A stretch of 9,049 nt of DNA from Pseudomonadota bacterium (GCA_018897875.1 JAHIKF010000366.1:1-9049); one strand, 5' to 3'; shown: positions 1 to 5,858, counted from the stretch's first letter. Notes: a model not told the origin generated them from the letters alone. Made by a program: numbers and translations.

Positions 1-111
1 GAATTTTGTTACCGCTTTAATCGACGCTTCTGGGAACCCCAAATGTTTAACCGGATGATCACTGCGTGTCTTAATGCTCAAACCGTTACCTTTTCGGAGC
101 TAAGGCAATAA
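1..111 (+). pseudogene. C-terminal end of an IS1595/ISXO2-like transposase (cut by window edge)
   Basis: Frame 1 is open from the first base to a TAA at 109-111 and encodes 36 residues starting EFCYRFNRRFWEPQ and ending FSELRQ. The E-F-x-Y/F-R-F-N-R-R run followed by a short helical tail is what I recognise as the C-terminus of IS1595/ISXO2-type DDE transposases, where this block closes the catalytic domain. The piece continues off the left edge, so whether the whole transposase is intact cannot be judged. No terminal inverted repeat can be assigned after the stop, because the other IS end is not in view; the next recognisable structure is a GGCGGGC hairpin at 136-155. Family assignment is by memory of the motif only. 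Confidence 0.65.
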
Positions 112-130
112 GCGTATATAAGAATAGCTC

Positions 131-187
131 GGTGGGGCGGGCCTCCGTGCCCGCCAGCGAGAGGCAGCCAGGGACGGCCGCCCCACC
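131..187. repeat. GGCGGGC/GCCCGCC hairpin repeat with outer GGTGGGGCGG arm
   Basis: GGCGGGC (136-142), a 6-nt loop and GCCCGCC (149-155) form a perfect 7-bp hairpin. A further segment at 169-184 (CAGGGACGGCCGCCCC) ends in CCCCACC and can pair loosely with the opening GGTGGGG. The hairpin core matches the copy at 5900-5919 at 19 of 20 positions, so it is the same family as the central repeat arrays. Bases 169-184 recur inverted at 1142-1157, on the other side of the carbonic anhydrase gene. Confidence 0.8.
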
Positions 188-270
188 AACACCAGCTATT
201 TTTTATCTTTCGTTGTGTCCGTGAGGAAATGATCATTGTTATGAGAGGTCGGGATGTCGGCAGGGTTAGC

Positions 271-299
271 CTCGTTCCCAAGTGCAACTTGGGAACGAG
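271..299. repeat. CTCGTTCCCAAGT inverted repeat
   Basis: A perfect 13-bp stem (CTCGTTCCCAAGT, 271-283; ACTTGGGAACGAG, 287-299) encloses a GCA loop. Palindromes of this GTTCCCAAG type are familiar as dispersed intergenic repeats in many bacterial genomes. It lies just downstream of the carbonic anhydrase stop codon. On the minus strand no T-tract follows the stem, so it is not a typical intrinsic terminator, though such a stem could stabilise the 3' end of the mRNA. Confidence 0.8.
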
Positions 300-311
300 A
301 GGATACCCCAG

Positions 312-339
312 AACCCAGAACCTAAAACCCAGAACCTAA
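312..339. repeat. Two tandem 14-bp copies of AACCCAGAACCTAA
   Basis: AACCCAGAACCTAA occurs at 312-325 and again, immediately adjacent and identical, at 326-339; a partial copy (CCCAGAAC) precedes them. The array ends 8 bp from the carbonic anhydrase stop codon. It is a short tandem repeat with no evident function. Confidence 0.8.
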
Positions 340-347
340 CAGCTTAA

Positions 348-1121
348 TTACTCCTCAGACTTCTTAGGCTTTTTCCCCTTCTGCCCGGATTTACCCGCCG
401 GCCCCTTTTTGGCCCCCACCAGTTTTTCCTGGTCGGGGTGCGGCCCCAGCCACTGGACCTGCCCGGAATCGAGGTCATAGAGGGCGCCCACTACTTGCAC
501 CTGGTCGTCTTTGACCTTCTCCCGGATGATGGGGCTCTGCCGCAACATATCGTCAATGGCCTGCCAGACGTTGCCCGTGATGGCGGCCTTGAGGAGCACG
601 TCCTTGGCAGCCTGGGGGTTGGCCTCCCGGGCCTTGTCCACCGCCGGTTTGATGGGCGCAACCAGCTTGGCGATATTGGGGGGCAGCTTGGTGTCGTCCA
701 CTACCGCGGTGACCGCGCCGCACTGGCTGTGACCCATGACCACCACCAAGGGCGCGGCCAGGTTGGCCACGCCGTATTCGATGGTGCCGATCTCATCCGT
801 GGCGGCAACGTTGCCGGCCACCCGGACCACGAAGATATCGCCGATACCCTGGTCGAAGATGATTTCCGCCGGCGCCCGGGAGTCGGAACAGGTGAGGACC
901 GCGGCCAGGGGGTGCTGGCCCTGCGCCGCGGTCAGGGCCCGGCGGACCCGGTCCTGGTGGGGATGCTGGAGTTTGCCCTCCACGTAACGGGCATTGCCCG
1001 CCTTGAGGATCCGCATGGCCTCATCCGCAGAGATCCCCGGATTGGGGCTGGCCGCCAGGGTGGGAGATGCCAGGGGAGCGGCCACTATGAGGATAAGCAT
1101 TGCCAGGCTGATTCTCTGCAT
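348..1121 (-). CDS. Exported beta-class carbonic anhydrase
   Basis: The 257-residue product catalyses reversible CO2 hydration to bicarbonate. It has the beta-class zinc site: Cys78, Asp80 and Arg82 in TCSDSR, then His131 and Cys134 in MGHSQCGAV. The Asp-Arg dyad and the VRVAGN segment (99-104) are also family hallmarks. Residues 1-24 look like a Sec signal peptide (MQR, a hydrophobic core LAMLILIVAAPLA, then an Ala-rich cleavage region around TLAA), so it should act in the periplasm. The last 25 residues (from about 233) form a Lys/Gly-rich tail (GAKKGPAGKSGQKGKKPKK), which is not part of the fold. The start is supported by AAGGAG 6 nt upstream. It is transcribed alone; a poor promoter candidate (TCGTCT-16-TATAAG, minus strand, 1185-1212) lies upstream. 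The family call is firm; the export call is from the N-terminus only. Confidence 0.93.
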   Translation of the reverse strand: MQRISLAMLILIVAAPLASPTLAASPNPGISADEAMRILKAGNARYVEGKLQHPHQDRVRRALTAAQGQHPLAAVLTCSDSRAPAEIIFDQGIGDIFVVRVAGNVAATDEIGTIEYGVANLAAPLVVVMGHSQCGAVTAVVDDTKLPPNIAKLVAPIKPAVDKAREANPQAAKDVLLKAAITGNVWQAIDDMLRQSPIIREKVKDDQVQVVGALYDLDSGQVQWLGPHPDQEKLVGAKKGPAGKSGQKGKKPKKSEE

Positions 1122-1141
1122 AAAAAGCTCCTTTACGCCAG

Positions 1142-1157
1142 GGGGCGGCCGTCCCTG
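1142..1157 (-). repeat. Inverted copy of the 16-mer at 169-184
   Basis: GGGGCGGCCGTCCCTG is the exact reverse complement of 169-184. It sits in the 5' leader of the carbonic anhydrase gene and can fold with the following ACCGCC (GGCGG with CCGCC). With 169-184 it brackets the gene as an inverted pair 957 bp apart. Confidence 0.65.
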
Positions 1158-1218
1158 ACCGCCACCGATATTCTTTCAGGCCACCTTATACCGGTGCGCA
1201 ATTAAAAGACGATTATTG

Positions 1219-1299
1219 TGTCATCCTGAGCGCCGCGAAGAATCTCTCTTTTAAAGCCGCCGAGATTCTTCACTCCACTGCGTTCCGTTCAGAATGACA
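1219..1299. repeat. 81-bp TGTCATCCTGAGCG-type palindromic element
   Basis: The element runs from TGTCATCCTGA (1219-1229) to TCAGAATGACA (1289-1299), whose reverse complement TGTCATTCTGA differs by one base. Inside is a second perfect inverted pair, GAAGAATCTC (1237-1246) and GAGATTCTTC (1262-1271). I recognise this TGTCAT(T/C)CTGAGCG...GAAGAATCTC pattern as a dispersed non-coding repeat found in many unrelated bacteria, resembling a small non-autonomous mobile element. It fills most of the 212-bp gap between the carbonic anhydrase promoter region and the protease stop codon, and it may also fold at the 3' end of the protease mRNA. No target-site duplication is obvious. Confidence 0.8.
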
Positions 1300-1333
1300 T
1301 GAATATTATTAGTTTTTTGACTGCAACTTCGTA

Positions 1334-3781
1334 TCACTTGCCGCAGGACGGGCACGAGGCTGCCGGCTCCGGGCTCTTCCCGGGGCCTTCTGCCTCTCGC
1401 ATCAGCTCTCTGGCCAGTTCCATCATCTGCTTCAATTTCTGGTCCACCCGGCAGTTCACCGTATCCGGTTCAAAGGTGCCGTCAGGGAGGCGTTTGCCGG
1501 CCGGAACCCCGGTGAGGAGTTCCAGGGCTTCATCGGCATGGCCCACGGCCCAGACGTGAAACTTGCCTTCTTTAACCGCGTCCACCACCTCTTTTTTCAG
1601 CATCAGCTCCGGGACATTAGCCTTGGGGATAATGACGCCGTGCGTGCCGTCCAGGCCCCGGGCCTTGCAGACCTTATAAAAACCCTCGATCTTCCAGTTG
1701 ACTCCGCCGATGGGCTGGGCTTCGCCCCGCTGGCTCATCGAGCCGGTCATGGCGATGTTCTGGGCCAGGGGGAGTTCGATCAAGGCCGACACCAGGGTGC
1801 AGAGTTCCGCCAGGGAGGCGCTGTCGCCTTCCACCAGGCCGTAGCTCTGCTCAAAGCAGAGGCTGGCCGACAGGGTCAGGGGCTTGTCCCGGGCAAAGCG
1901 GCTTTTCAGGTAACCAGCCAGAATCAGGACCCCCTTGTTGTGGATGTTGCCCGAGAGCTGGGACTCCCGGTCGATGGTCACCACCCCTCCCCTGCCCAGG
2001 GCGACGCTGGCGGTGATCCGGGACGGGCGGCCGAAGGAGTGATCCCCCAGGGCATATACCGACAGGCTGTTCATCTGGCCCACCACCTGGCCGGCGGTCT
2101 CGATGAAGAGCATCCCTTCATCGATGAACTCCTGGAGCTTTTCTTCCGGCAGGTCGGCCCGGTAGGTCTTCTCGTCGATGGCCTTATCCACGTCGGAGCC
2201 CAAAATCGCCTCGTGGGTGTTGCTCCGAGCCCAGTAATTGGCTTCTTTGACGACGTCCTGAACCTCTTTGAGCTGCAAAGTGAGCCTTTGCTGGTGCCCG
2301 GCCTTTTCCTGGGCATACTCCACCAGGCGGGCCATGCCGGTCTTGTGGAGGGGGATGAGCTTCTTCTCCCGACAATAGCCGGCTAAGAGCTCGCAGAACT
2401 GCCGCAGGTGGTCGTCAGTCTTGCGCATCCGCCAGTCGAAATGGGCCTTGATCTTGAAGAATTTATGAAAATCTTCGTCGTAGATATAGAGCAGTTGGTA
2501 GATATAGGGGTCGCCTACCAGGATGATCTTGATGTTCAGGGGAATGGGCTGGGGCTGGAGGCTGCGGGTGGTGATCAGCCCGAACATCTCCATGGGGTCC
2601 TCGATCTTGACCTCGCCGTTTTTCAGGCAGCGCTTCAGGGCTTCATACGAGAAGAACCAGCGCAGCAGGTCCATGGCCTCCAGGACGAGATAGCCGCCGT
2701 TGGCCCGCTGCAAGGCCCCGGCCCGGATCAGGGAAAAGTCGGTCACCAGGGCGCCGAACTGAGCCCGGCGTTCCACCGCCCCGAACAGGTTGGAGTAGGT
2801 GGGGTTGTTCTCCATGATCACCGGGGCGCCTTGGGTCTCGGAGTGGTCCACGAAGACGTTCACCTGGTATTGCATGAACGACGGCTCCGGCGCCGCGAAG
2901 GGAAAGGGGCCTTGGGCGGCGGGCCGGCGCTTGAGGTCGTCGATATTTTTCAGGATGTCTTCCTGGACGTCTTTGATGTAGTCCAGGACCTGGGGCAGGT
3001 CCTGGTATTTCTCCCGCAACTCCTCCATGTGTTGGCCCACCACGTAGAGGGCCACGTCCTGGTCCAGCTTTTTCTCCTTTTCCTGGAACTCCTTTTCCAT
3101 CTTGCGGATCTTGCGGATGGCCTCGTTCATGTAGTTGTGGAGCTGGGCGGACTTCTGGCGCAGCGTCTCCCGGTCCTCGTCGTTCAGGGCCTTGAGTTCA
3201 TCTTCGCTCAAGGGCTTGCCTTCCTTGCCGGGAAAGATCATGAGGCCGGTGGGGGAAATATTGAGGATAAAGCTCTCTTCCCCCGCCTTGGCGTCCAGTT
3301 CCTGAAGGATCTTGTTGCGTTCCTGGGTGAAGCCGTGCATGAGGGCTTCCCGGCGGCCGGAGTAGTCTTCGCTTTCGAACACCTCGGGGATTTGCACCTT
3401 CAGGTTGGAGATGAGCACTTCCATATCCGCCTTCAGGAGCCGGCCTTTGCCGGCGGGCAGGTTCAGACTCTCGGGCTTCTCCGAGTCCTTAAAATTGTGG
3501 ACATAGATATAATCCGGCGGCGTCGGCTCGGTGGCGGCCAACTCCTGCACGTAGGCCATGATGGCTTCGGTCTTCCCGGCCCGGGGCGGCCCGGCTACGA
3601 AGATGTTGTATTCCAGGTCCTTTACCCCCAGGCCGAACTCCAGGGCGTGGACCGCCCGGTCCTGGGCCACGACCTTTGCCTTCATGGGGCTGACGTCCAG
3701 GGTGGTTTCGAATCCCAAGGCGTCGGGGTCACAGACGGCGCGCAAGCTCTCGGGTTTTAATTCCCAGCGGTTTGGCGACAT
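1334..3781 (-). CDS. LonB-like ATP-dependent serine protease (AAA_32 plus Lon_C, family S16)
   Basis: This 815-residue cytoplasmic AAA+ protease belongs to the Lon-related group with AAA_32-type ATPases (E. coli YcbZ/LonH relatives). The Walker A motif is GPPRAGKT (64-71), with Arg67 where Gly is common but fitting GxxxxGKT. The segment YIYVHNFKD (91-99) and a long charged helical stretch (about 190-290, likely coiled coil) follow. The Walker B-like NGGYLVLEAMDLL is at 361-373. The proteolytic domain (about 560-760) has the Ser-Lys dyad: Ser654 in EGDSAS and Lys697 in PIGGVNWKIEG. The C-terminus is a charged tail ending CPSCGK, one CxxC pair. The start is set by AGGAGG 4 nt before ATG. A good promoter lies upstream (3842-3869). 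It is monocistronic as far as visible, separated by 149 bp from the transporter gene. It degrades unfolded or specific regulatory proteins by family analogy; the substrate is unknown. Confidence 0.93.
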   Translation of the reverse strand: MSPNRWELKPESLRAVCDPDALGFETTLDVSPMKAKVVAQDRAVHALEFGLGVKDLEYNIFVAGPPRAGKTEAIMAYVQELAATEPTPPDYIYVHNFKDSEKPESLNLPAGKGRLLKADMEVLISNLKVQIPEVFESEDYSGRREALMHGFTQERNKILQELDAKAGEESFILNISPTGLMIFPGKEGKPLSEDELKALNDEDRETLRQKSAQLHNYMNEAIRKIRKMEKEFQEKEKKLDQDVALYVVGQHMEELREKYQDLPQVLDYIKDVQEDILKNIDDLKRRPAAQGPFPFAAPEPSFMQYQVNVFVDHSETQGAPVIMENNPTYSNLFGAVERRAQFGALVTDFSLIRAGALQRANGGYLVLEAMDLLRWFFSYEALKRCLKNGEVKIEDPMEMFGLITTRSLQPQPIPLNIKIILVGDPYIYQLLYIYDEDFHKFFKIKAHFDWRMRKTDDHLRQFCELLAGYCREKKLIPLHKTGMARLVEYAQEKAGHQQRLTLQLKEVQDVVKEANYWARSNTHEAILGSDVDKAIDEKTYRADLPEEKLQEFIDEGMLFIETAGQVVGQMNSLSVYALGDHSFGRPSRITASVALGRGGVVTIDRESQLSGNIHNKGVLILAGYLKSRFARDKPLTLSASLCFEQSYGLVEGDSASLAELCTLVSALIELPLAQNIAMTGSMSQRGEAQPIGGVNWKIEGFYKVCKARGLDGTHGVIIPKANVPELMLKKEVVDAVKEGKFHVWAVGHADEALELLTGVPAGKRLPDGTFEPDTVNCRVDQKLKQMMELARELMREAEGPGKSPEPAASCPSCGK

Positions 3782-3815
3782 GCTTCCTCCTCATCAAGAT
3801 CATTTCTAACCGGCA

Positions 3816-3839
3816 GACCGCCAGGAGTCTGAGGCGGTC
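3816..3839 (-). promoter_or_regulatory. 7-bp inverted repeat over the predicted protease transcription start
   Basis: GACCGCC (3816-3822) and GGCGGTC (3833-3839) are perfect complements 10 nt apart. The transcription start predicted from the -10 box is about 3835, inside the right arm, so this is either an operator site overlapping the start or a hairpin at the extreme 5' end of the mRNA. It does not match the CIRCE consensus. Confidence 0.45.
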
Positions 3840-3841
3840 GT

Positions 3842-3869
3842 ATTATACCAAGTTCTCATTCAAACGCAA
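3842..3869 (-). promoter_or_regulatory. Sigma70-type promoter of the Lon-like protease
   Basis: On the minus strand TTGCGT (3864-3869) and a perfect TATAAT (3842-3847) are separated by 16 bp, and the upstream region is AT-rich. The start codon is about 55 nt downstream of the expected start site, preceded by a strong AGGAGG at 3786-3791. No heat-shock-type promoter is seen, suggesting basal expression. Confidence 0.75.
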
Positions 3870-3930
3870 TAAATCTGCTATATAATCTATTGATATTAAT
3901 AATTTTTTTAACAGAAAACAGAAAACGGCA

Positions 3931-4854
3931 TTATTCGCTACCGCCTTCCCGGCGGTTTAAAGGACAGGCCCGGGGGTCATGGAAATCCGGACCTTCGATC
4001 TGGATGGTGTTGTGCTCCAGGCCGAATTGGCGGCGGAGCAGTTCTTCCAGTTCCCAGGTCAGGCAGTCCCGGTTGCTCTGGTTGTCGATGGTCACGTGGA
4101 CGCTCAGGGCGTAAATGCCCGAGGCGATGGTCCAGATGTGCAGGTCGTGGACCTGCTTCACCTGGGGATGGCTCTCCAGAGACTGCTGCACCTCATCCGC
4201 GGCGATATGCTTGGGGGTGGACTCCAGCAGAATGTCCGCGGCCTCCCACACCAACTGCCAGCTGCTGATGACGATCATCACCCCGACGATGATGCCGGCC
4301 AGGGGATCGAACCAGTACCAGCCTTGCCACCAGATGGCCACGCCCGCGGCGATGGCGGCCACCGACCCGAAGGAGTCGGCCAAAAGGTGCAGGAAGGCCG
4401 ACCGCAGATTGAGGTTGTGCTCCCGGGACGGCATGAGCACATACATCCCGAACAGGTTAACCAGCAGACCCAGGCTGGCGATGATGATGAGCGGGCTGCC
4501 GCTGATGGCCGGCGGCTGGAAAAGCCGTTGCGCGGCCTCAAAAAAGATATACCCGGCCATGGCCCAGAGGACCAGCCCGTTGACCAGGGCCACCAGAATT
4601 TCCAGGCGGTGGTAGCCGAAGGTCTTCTGAGGGGTGGTGGCCTTGGTCGCCCACCTGAGCGCCAAAAGGCTCAATCCCAGGGCGCCCACGTCGCTCAGCA
4701 TGTGCCCGGCGTCGGCCAACAGGGCCAGGCTGTTGGTGAGAAGGCCGCCCGCCAGCTCCACCACGAAAAACGCCAGCTGGGTCCAAAAGGCCAGTCGCAG
4801 GCGCCGGCGGCTGCCCTCGAACCGGTGCTGGTGGACGTGCGCCGCGTCGTTCAT
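3931..4854 (-). CDS. Cation diffusion facilitator, zinc-type (CzcD/ZitB-like)
   Basis: The 307-residue inner-membrane antiporter would export Zn(II), possibly Cd/Co, from the cytoplasm in exchange for protons. Six hydrophobic segments are visible at about 20-38, 43-66, 85-108, 122-141, 155-176 and 183-203. The transport site shows the zinc-type HxxxD pair: His51/Asp55 in DAGHMLSD (segment 2) and His156/Asp160 in HLLADS (segment 5). The cytoplasmic ferredoxin-like domain (about 207-290) carries HDLHIW (236-241) and SVHV. A short His cluster (HVHQH, 6-10) precedes segment 1; there is no long His-rich loop. The ATG overlaps the TGA of the upstream Gre-family gene (ATGA), and no strong ribosome site precedes it, so translation is probably coupled. 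Metal specificity is inferred from the ligands. Confidence 0.93.
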   Translation of the reverse strand: MNDAAHVHQHRFEGSRRRLRLAFWTQLAFFVVELAGGLLTNSLALLADAGHMLSDVGALGLSLLALRWATKATTPQKTFGYHRLEILVALVNGLVLWAMAGYIFFEAAQRLFQPPAISGSPLIIIASLGLLVNLFGMYVLMPSREHNLNLRSAFLHLLADSFGSVAAIAAGVAIWWQGWYWFDPLAGIIVGVMIVISSWQLVWEAADILLESTPKHIAADEVQQSLESHPQVKQVHDLHIWTIASGIYALSVHVTIDNQSNRDCLTWELEELLRRQFGLEHNTIQIEGPDFHDPRACPLNRREGGSE

Positions 4855-5330
4855 ACCGGTTCCCGGTGAATTTCCAGAACCTGGTACAGCCTCATGCCCC
4901 GAGGGGTCTGGACTTGCAGACGGTCCCCCACGGCACGGCCCAGCAGCGCTTTTCCCAAAGGCGAGGCCAGGGAAAGGTGCCCGGCCGCGGCGTCGGCCTC
5001 CAGGGGGCCCACCATTTTATACTCACGTTCCTGGCCGGTGTTCAGATTGACCACTCTGACCCGGGCGTTGAATCTTACCTTGTCGGCCGACAGGTTGCTC
5101 CCCACCAGCACCTCGGCGTTGGCCAGGGTCTGCTGCAACTGCCGGATACGGCGCTCCAGCTGCCGGCGCTGGACCAGGGCGGACTGGAAATCGGGATTTT
5201 TCTCCACCCGGCCTTCCTGGGCGGCCTCCAGGATATCCCGCACTACCTGGGGGCGTTCCACCTGACTGAGAAACTCCAGCTCCCGGATGAGCTTCTCATA
5301 GCCGGCCCTGGTCAAGAGAATCTTTTCCAT
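4851..5330 (-). CDS. GreA/GreB-family RNA polymerase secondary-channel factor with altered tip
   Basis: The 159-residue length is typical for GreA/GreB. Residues 1-75 match the N-terminal coiled coil (LLTRAGYEKLIRELEFL, VERPQVV), and residues 80-155 the FKBP-like RNA polymerase-binding domain (GPLEADAAAGHLSLASPLGKALLG, VGDRLQVQTP, YQVLEI). The tip aligns without gaps to E. coli GreA residues 40-48 (GDLKENAEY) but reads GRVEKNPDF: Asp41 is Arg, Lys43 is Glu and Glu44 is Lys, while Asn45 is kept. In canonical Gre factors Asp41 and Glu44 hold the catalytic Mg2+ for transcript cleavage, so this protein is probably not a cleavage factor; an RNA polymerase modulator such as Gfh1/TraR-type is an alternative. 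ATG at 5328-5330 has AGGTGG just upstream. It is first in a coupled pair with the cation transporter. The family call is strong; the role is inferred. Confidence 0.9.
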   Translation of the reverse strand: MEKILLTRAGYEKLIRELEFLSQVERPQVVRDILEAAQEGRVEKNPDFQSALVQRRQLERRIRQLQQTLANAEVLVGSNLSADKVRFNARVRVVNLNTGQEREYKMVGPLEADAAAGHLSLASPLGKALLGRAVGDRLQVQTPRGMRLYQVLEIHREPV

Positions 5331-5420
5331 GCCACCTGACTGCCAGTAATTGATTTATGACTCGGAGCATCTGCTCCTGAGCCCGTGATCCACCCGTAAT
5401 ACCTGCAAATTTGGTATTGG

Positions 5421-5496
5421 CTGGTGGCACAGCCTTTCCAGGCTGTGCACTGCTAACCTGCTTCCTTGACACAGGCTGGAAAGCCTGTGCCACCAG
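5421..5496. repeat. GGTGGCAC-bounded double hairpin, copy 1
   Basis: Outer arms CTGGTGGCACAG (5421-5432) and CTGTGCCACCAG (5485-5496) enclose two hairpins: CACAGCC/GGCTGTG (5428-5447) and CACAGGC/GCCTGTG (5470-5489), each with a 6-nt loop. The second is the reverse complement of the first apart from one compensated base pair. About 22 nt separate them. The unit could fold as two short hairpins or one long one. Confidence 0.9.
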
Positions 5497-5501
5497 TTGA
5501 A

Positions 5502-5560
5502 AGAACTTTTCCAAGCAGTCATTTATGGGTCTTTCGGCCCACCCGTAAAGCATGAAAAGT
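5502..5560 (+). repeat. About 60-nt linker module, + copy A
   Basis: It begins AGAACTTTTC (5502-5511), passes through GGGTCTTTCGGCCCACCCGTAA and ends CATGAAAAGT (5551-5560), directly before a GTAGGGCGGGC hairpin. The same order of blocks recurs at 5980-6037 and, inverted, at 7098-7157. It joins hairpin modules and is conserved in both sequence and length. Confidence 0.8.
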
Positions 5561-5563
5561 CGG

Positions 5564-5627
5564 GTAGGGCGGGCGTCCTCGCCCGCTACTCAACTGGATT
5601 GATGGTGCGTAGGACGCACCCTACATT
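5564..5627. repeat. GTAGGGCGGGC hairpin followed by GGTGCGT/ACGCACC hairpin
   Basis: GTAGGGCGGGC (5564-5574) pairs with GCCCGCTAC (5581-5589). GGTGCGT (5604-5610) pairs with ACGCACC (5614-5620) around a 3-nt loop and is followed by CTAC and five Ts. Both modules recur at 7164-7211 in the opposite order and orientation. Confidence 0.85.
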
Positions 5628-5746
5628 TTTGCTTATTCAGCCTCGGAGCCCGCCGGGCTGTGCCCTTAAACCAGGGCAAGGTTATTTCTTTCTTGCTCCG
5701 GCCGATAAATCTCCGCCCAGCCTCCAGACGCATCAATTTCCTCTTA

Positions 5747-5775
5747 TTCTTATCTAAAAAGCACGGCGGGGTCAA
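5747..5775 (-). promoter_or_regulatory. Weak leftward promoter candidate
   Basis: On the minus strand TTGACC (5770-5775) lies 17 bp from TAAGAA (5747-5752). The -35 is good and the -10 is poor (three of six consensus bases). It could give a long-leader transcript of the Gre-factor/cation-transporter pair. No better promoter stands out nearer that operon. Confidence 0.3.
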
Positions 5776-5813
5776 CACCGGCGGCAGCGCGTAATTTCCT
5801 CCGGGACCGCTCC

Positions 5814-5843
5814 TTGACAGCGGTGGCCGCAGCCGTCTATGAT
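5814..5843 (+). promoter_or_regulatory. Strong rightward sigma70-type promoter
   Basis: A perfect TTGACA (5814-5819) is 18 bp from TATGAT (5838-5843), five of six consensus bases. Transcription would start near 5850 and run through the hairpin repeats to the methyltransferase ATG at 6315, giving a leader of about 465 nt. Alternatively it makes a non-coding RNA from the repeats. No other good promoter is seen closer to the methyltransferase. Confidence 0.6.
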
Positions 5844-5858
5844 CAGGGTAGTCGTTCA

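Noticed and set aside
271..299. Intrinsic terminator of the carbonic anhydrase gene
   Set aside because: The stem is strong, but on the minus strand it is followed by GCTAACC rather than a T-tract; kept as a repeat only.
438..1205. + strand open frame of 255 codons opposite the carbonic anhydrase
   Set aside because: Antisense shadow; the opposite strand holds a full set of beta-carbonic anhydrase active-site residues.
1337..1354. Zinc ribbon at the C-terminus of the protease
   Set aside because: Only one CxxC pair (CPSCGK) is present, so a complete four-ligand zinc finger is not supported.
2408..3760. Long + strand open frame (450 codons) opposite the protease
   Set aside because: It is the antisense shadow of a well-conserved protease gene; the translation is low-complexity His/Val/Gly/Leu-rich with no motif, as expected from GC-rich third positions.
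3816..3839. CIRCE/HrcA heat-shock operator upstream of the protease
   Set aside because: The arms are GACCGCC/GGCGGTC with a 10-nt gap, not TTAGCACTC/GAGTGCTAA with 9.
3881..3886. TATAAT on the + strand as a rightward promoter
   Set aside because: No acceptable -35 lies 16-18 bp upstream and no + strand gene follows.
3979..4869. + strand open frame of 296 codons opposite the cation transporter
   Set aside because: Antisense shadow rich in Gln/Gly/His/Asp without membrane segments or motifs; the minus strand encodes a clear transporter.
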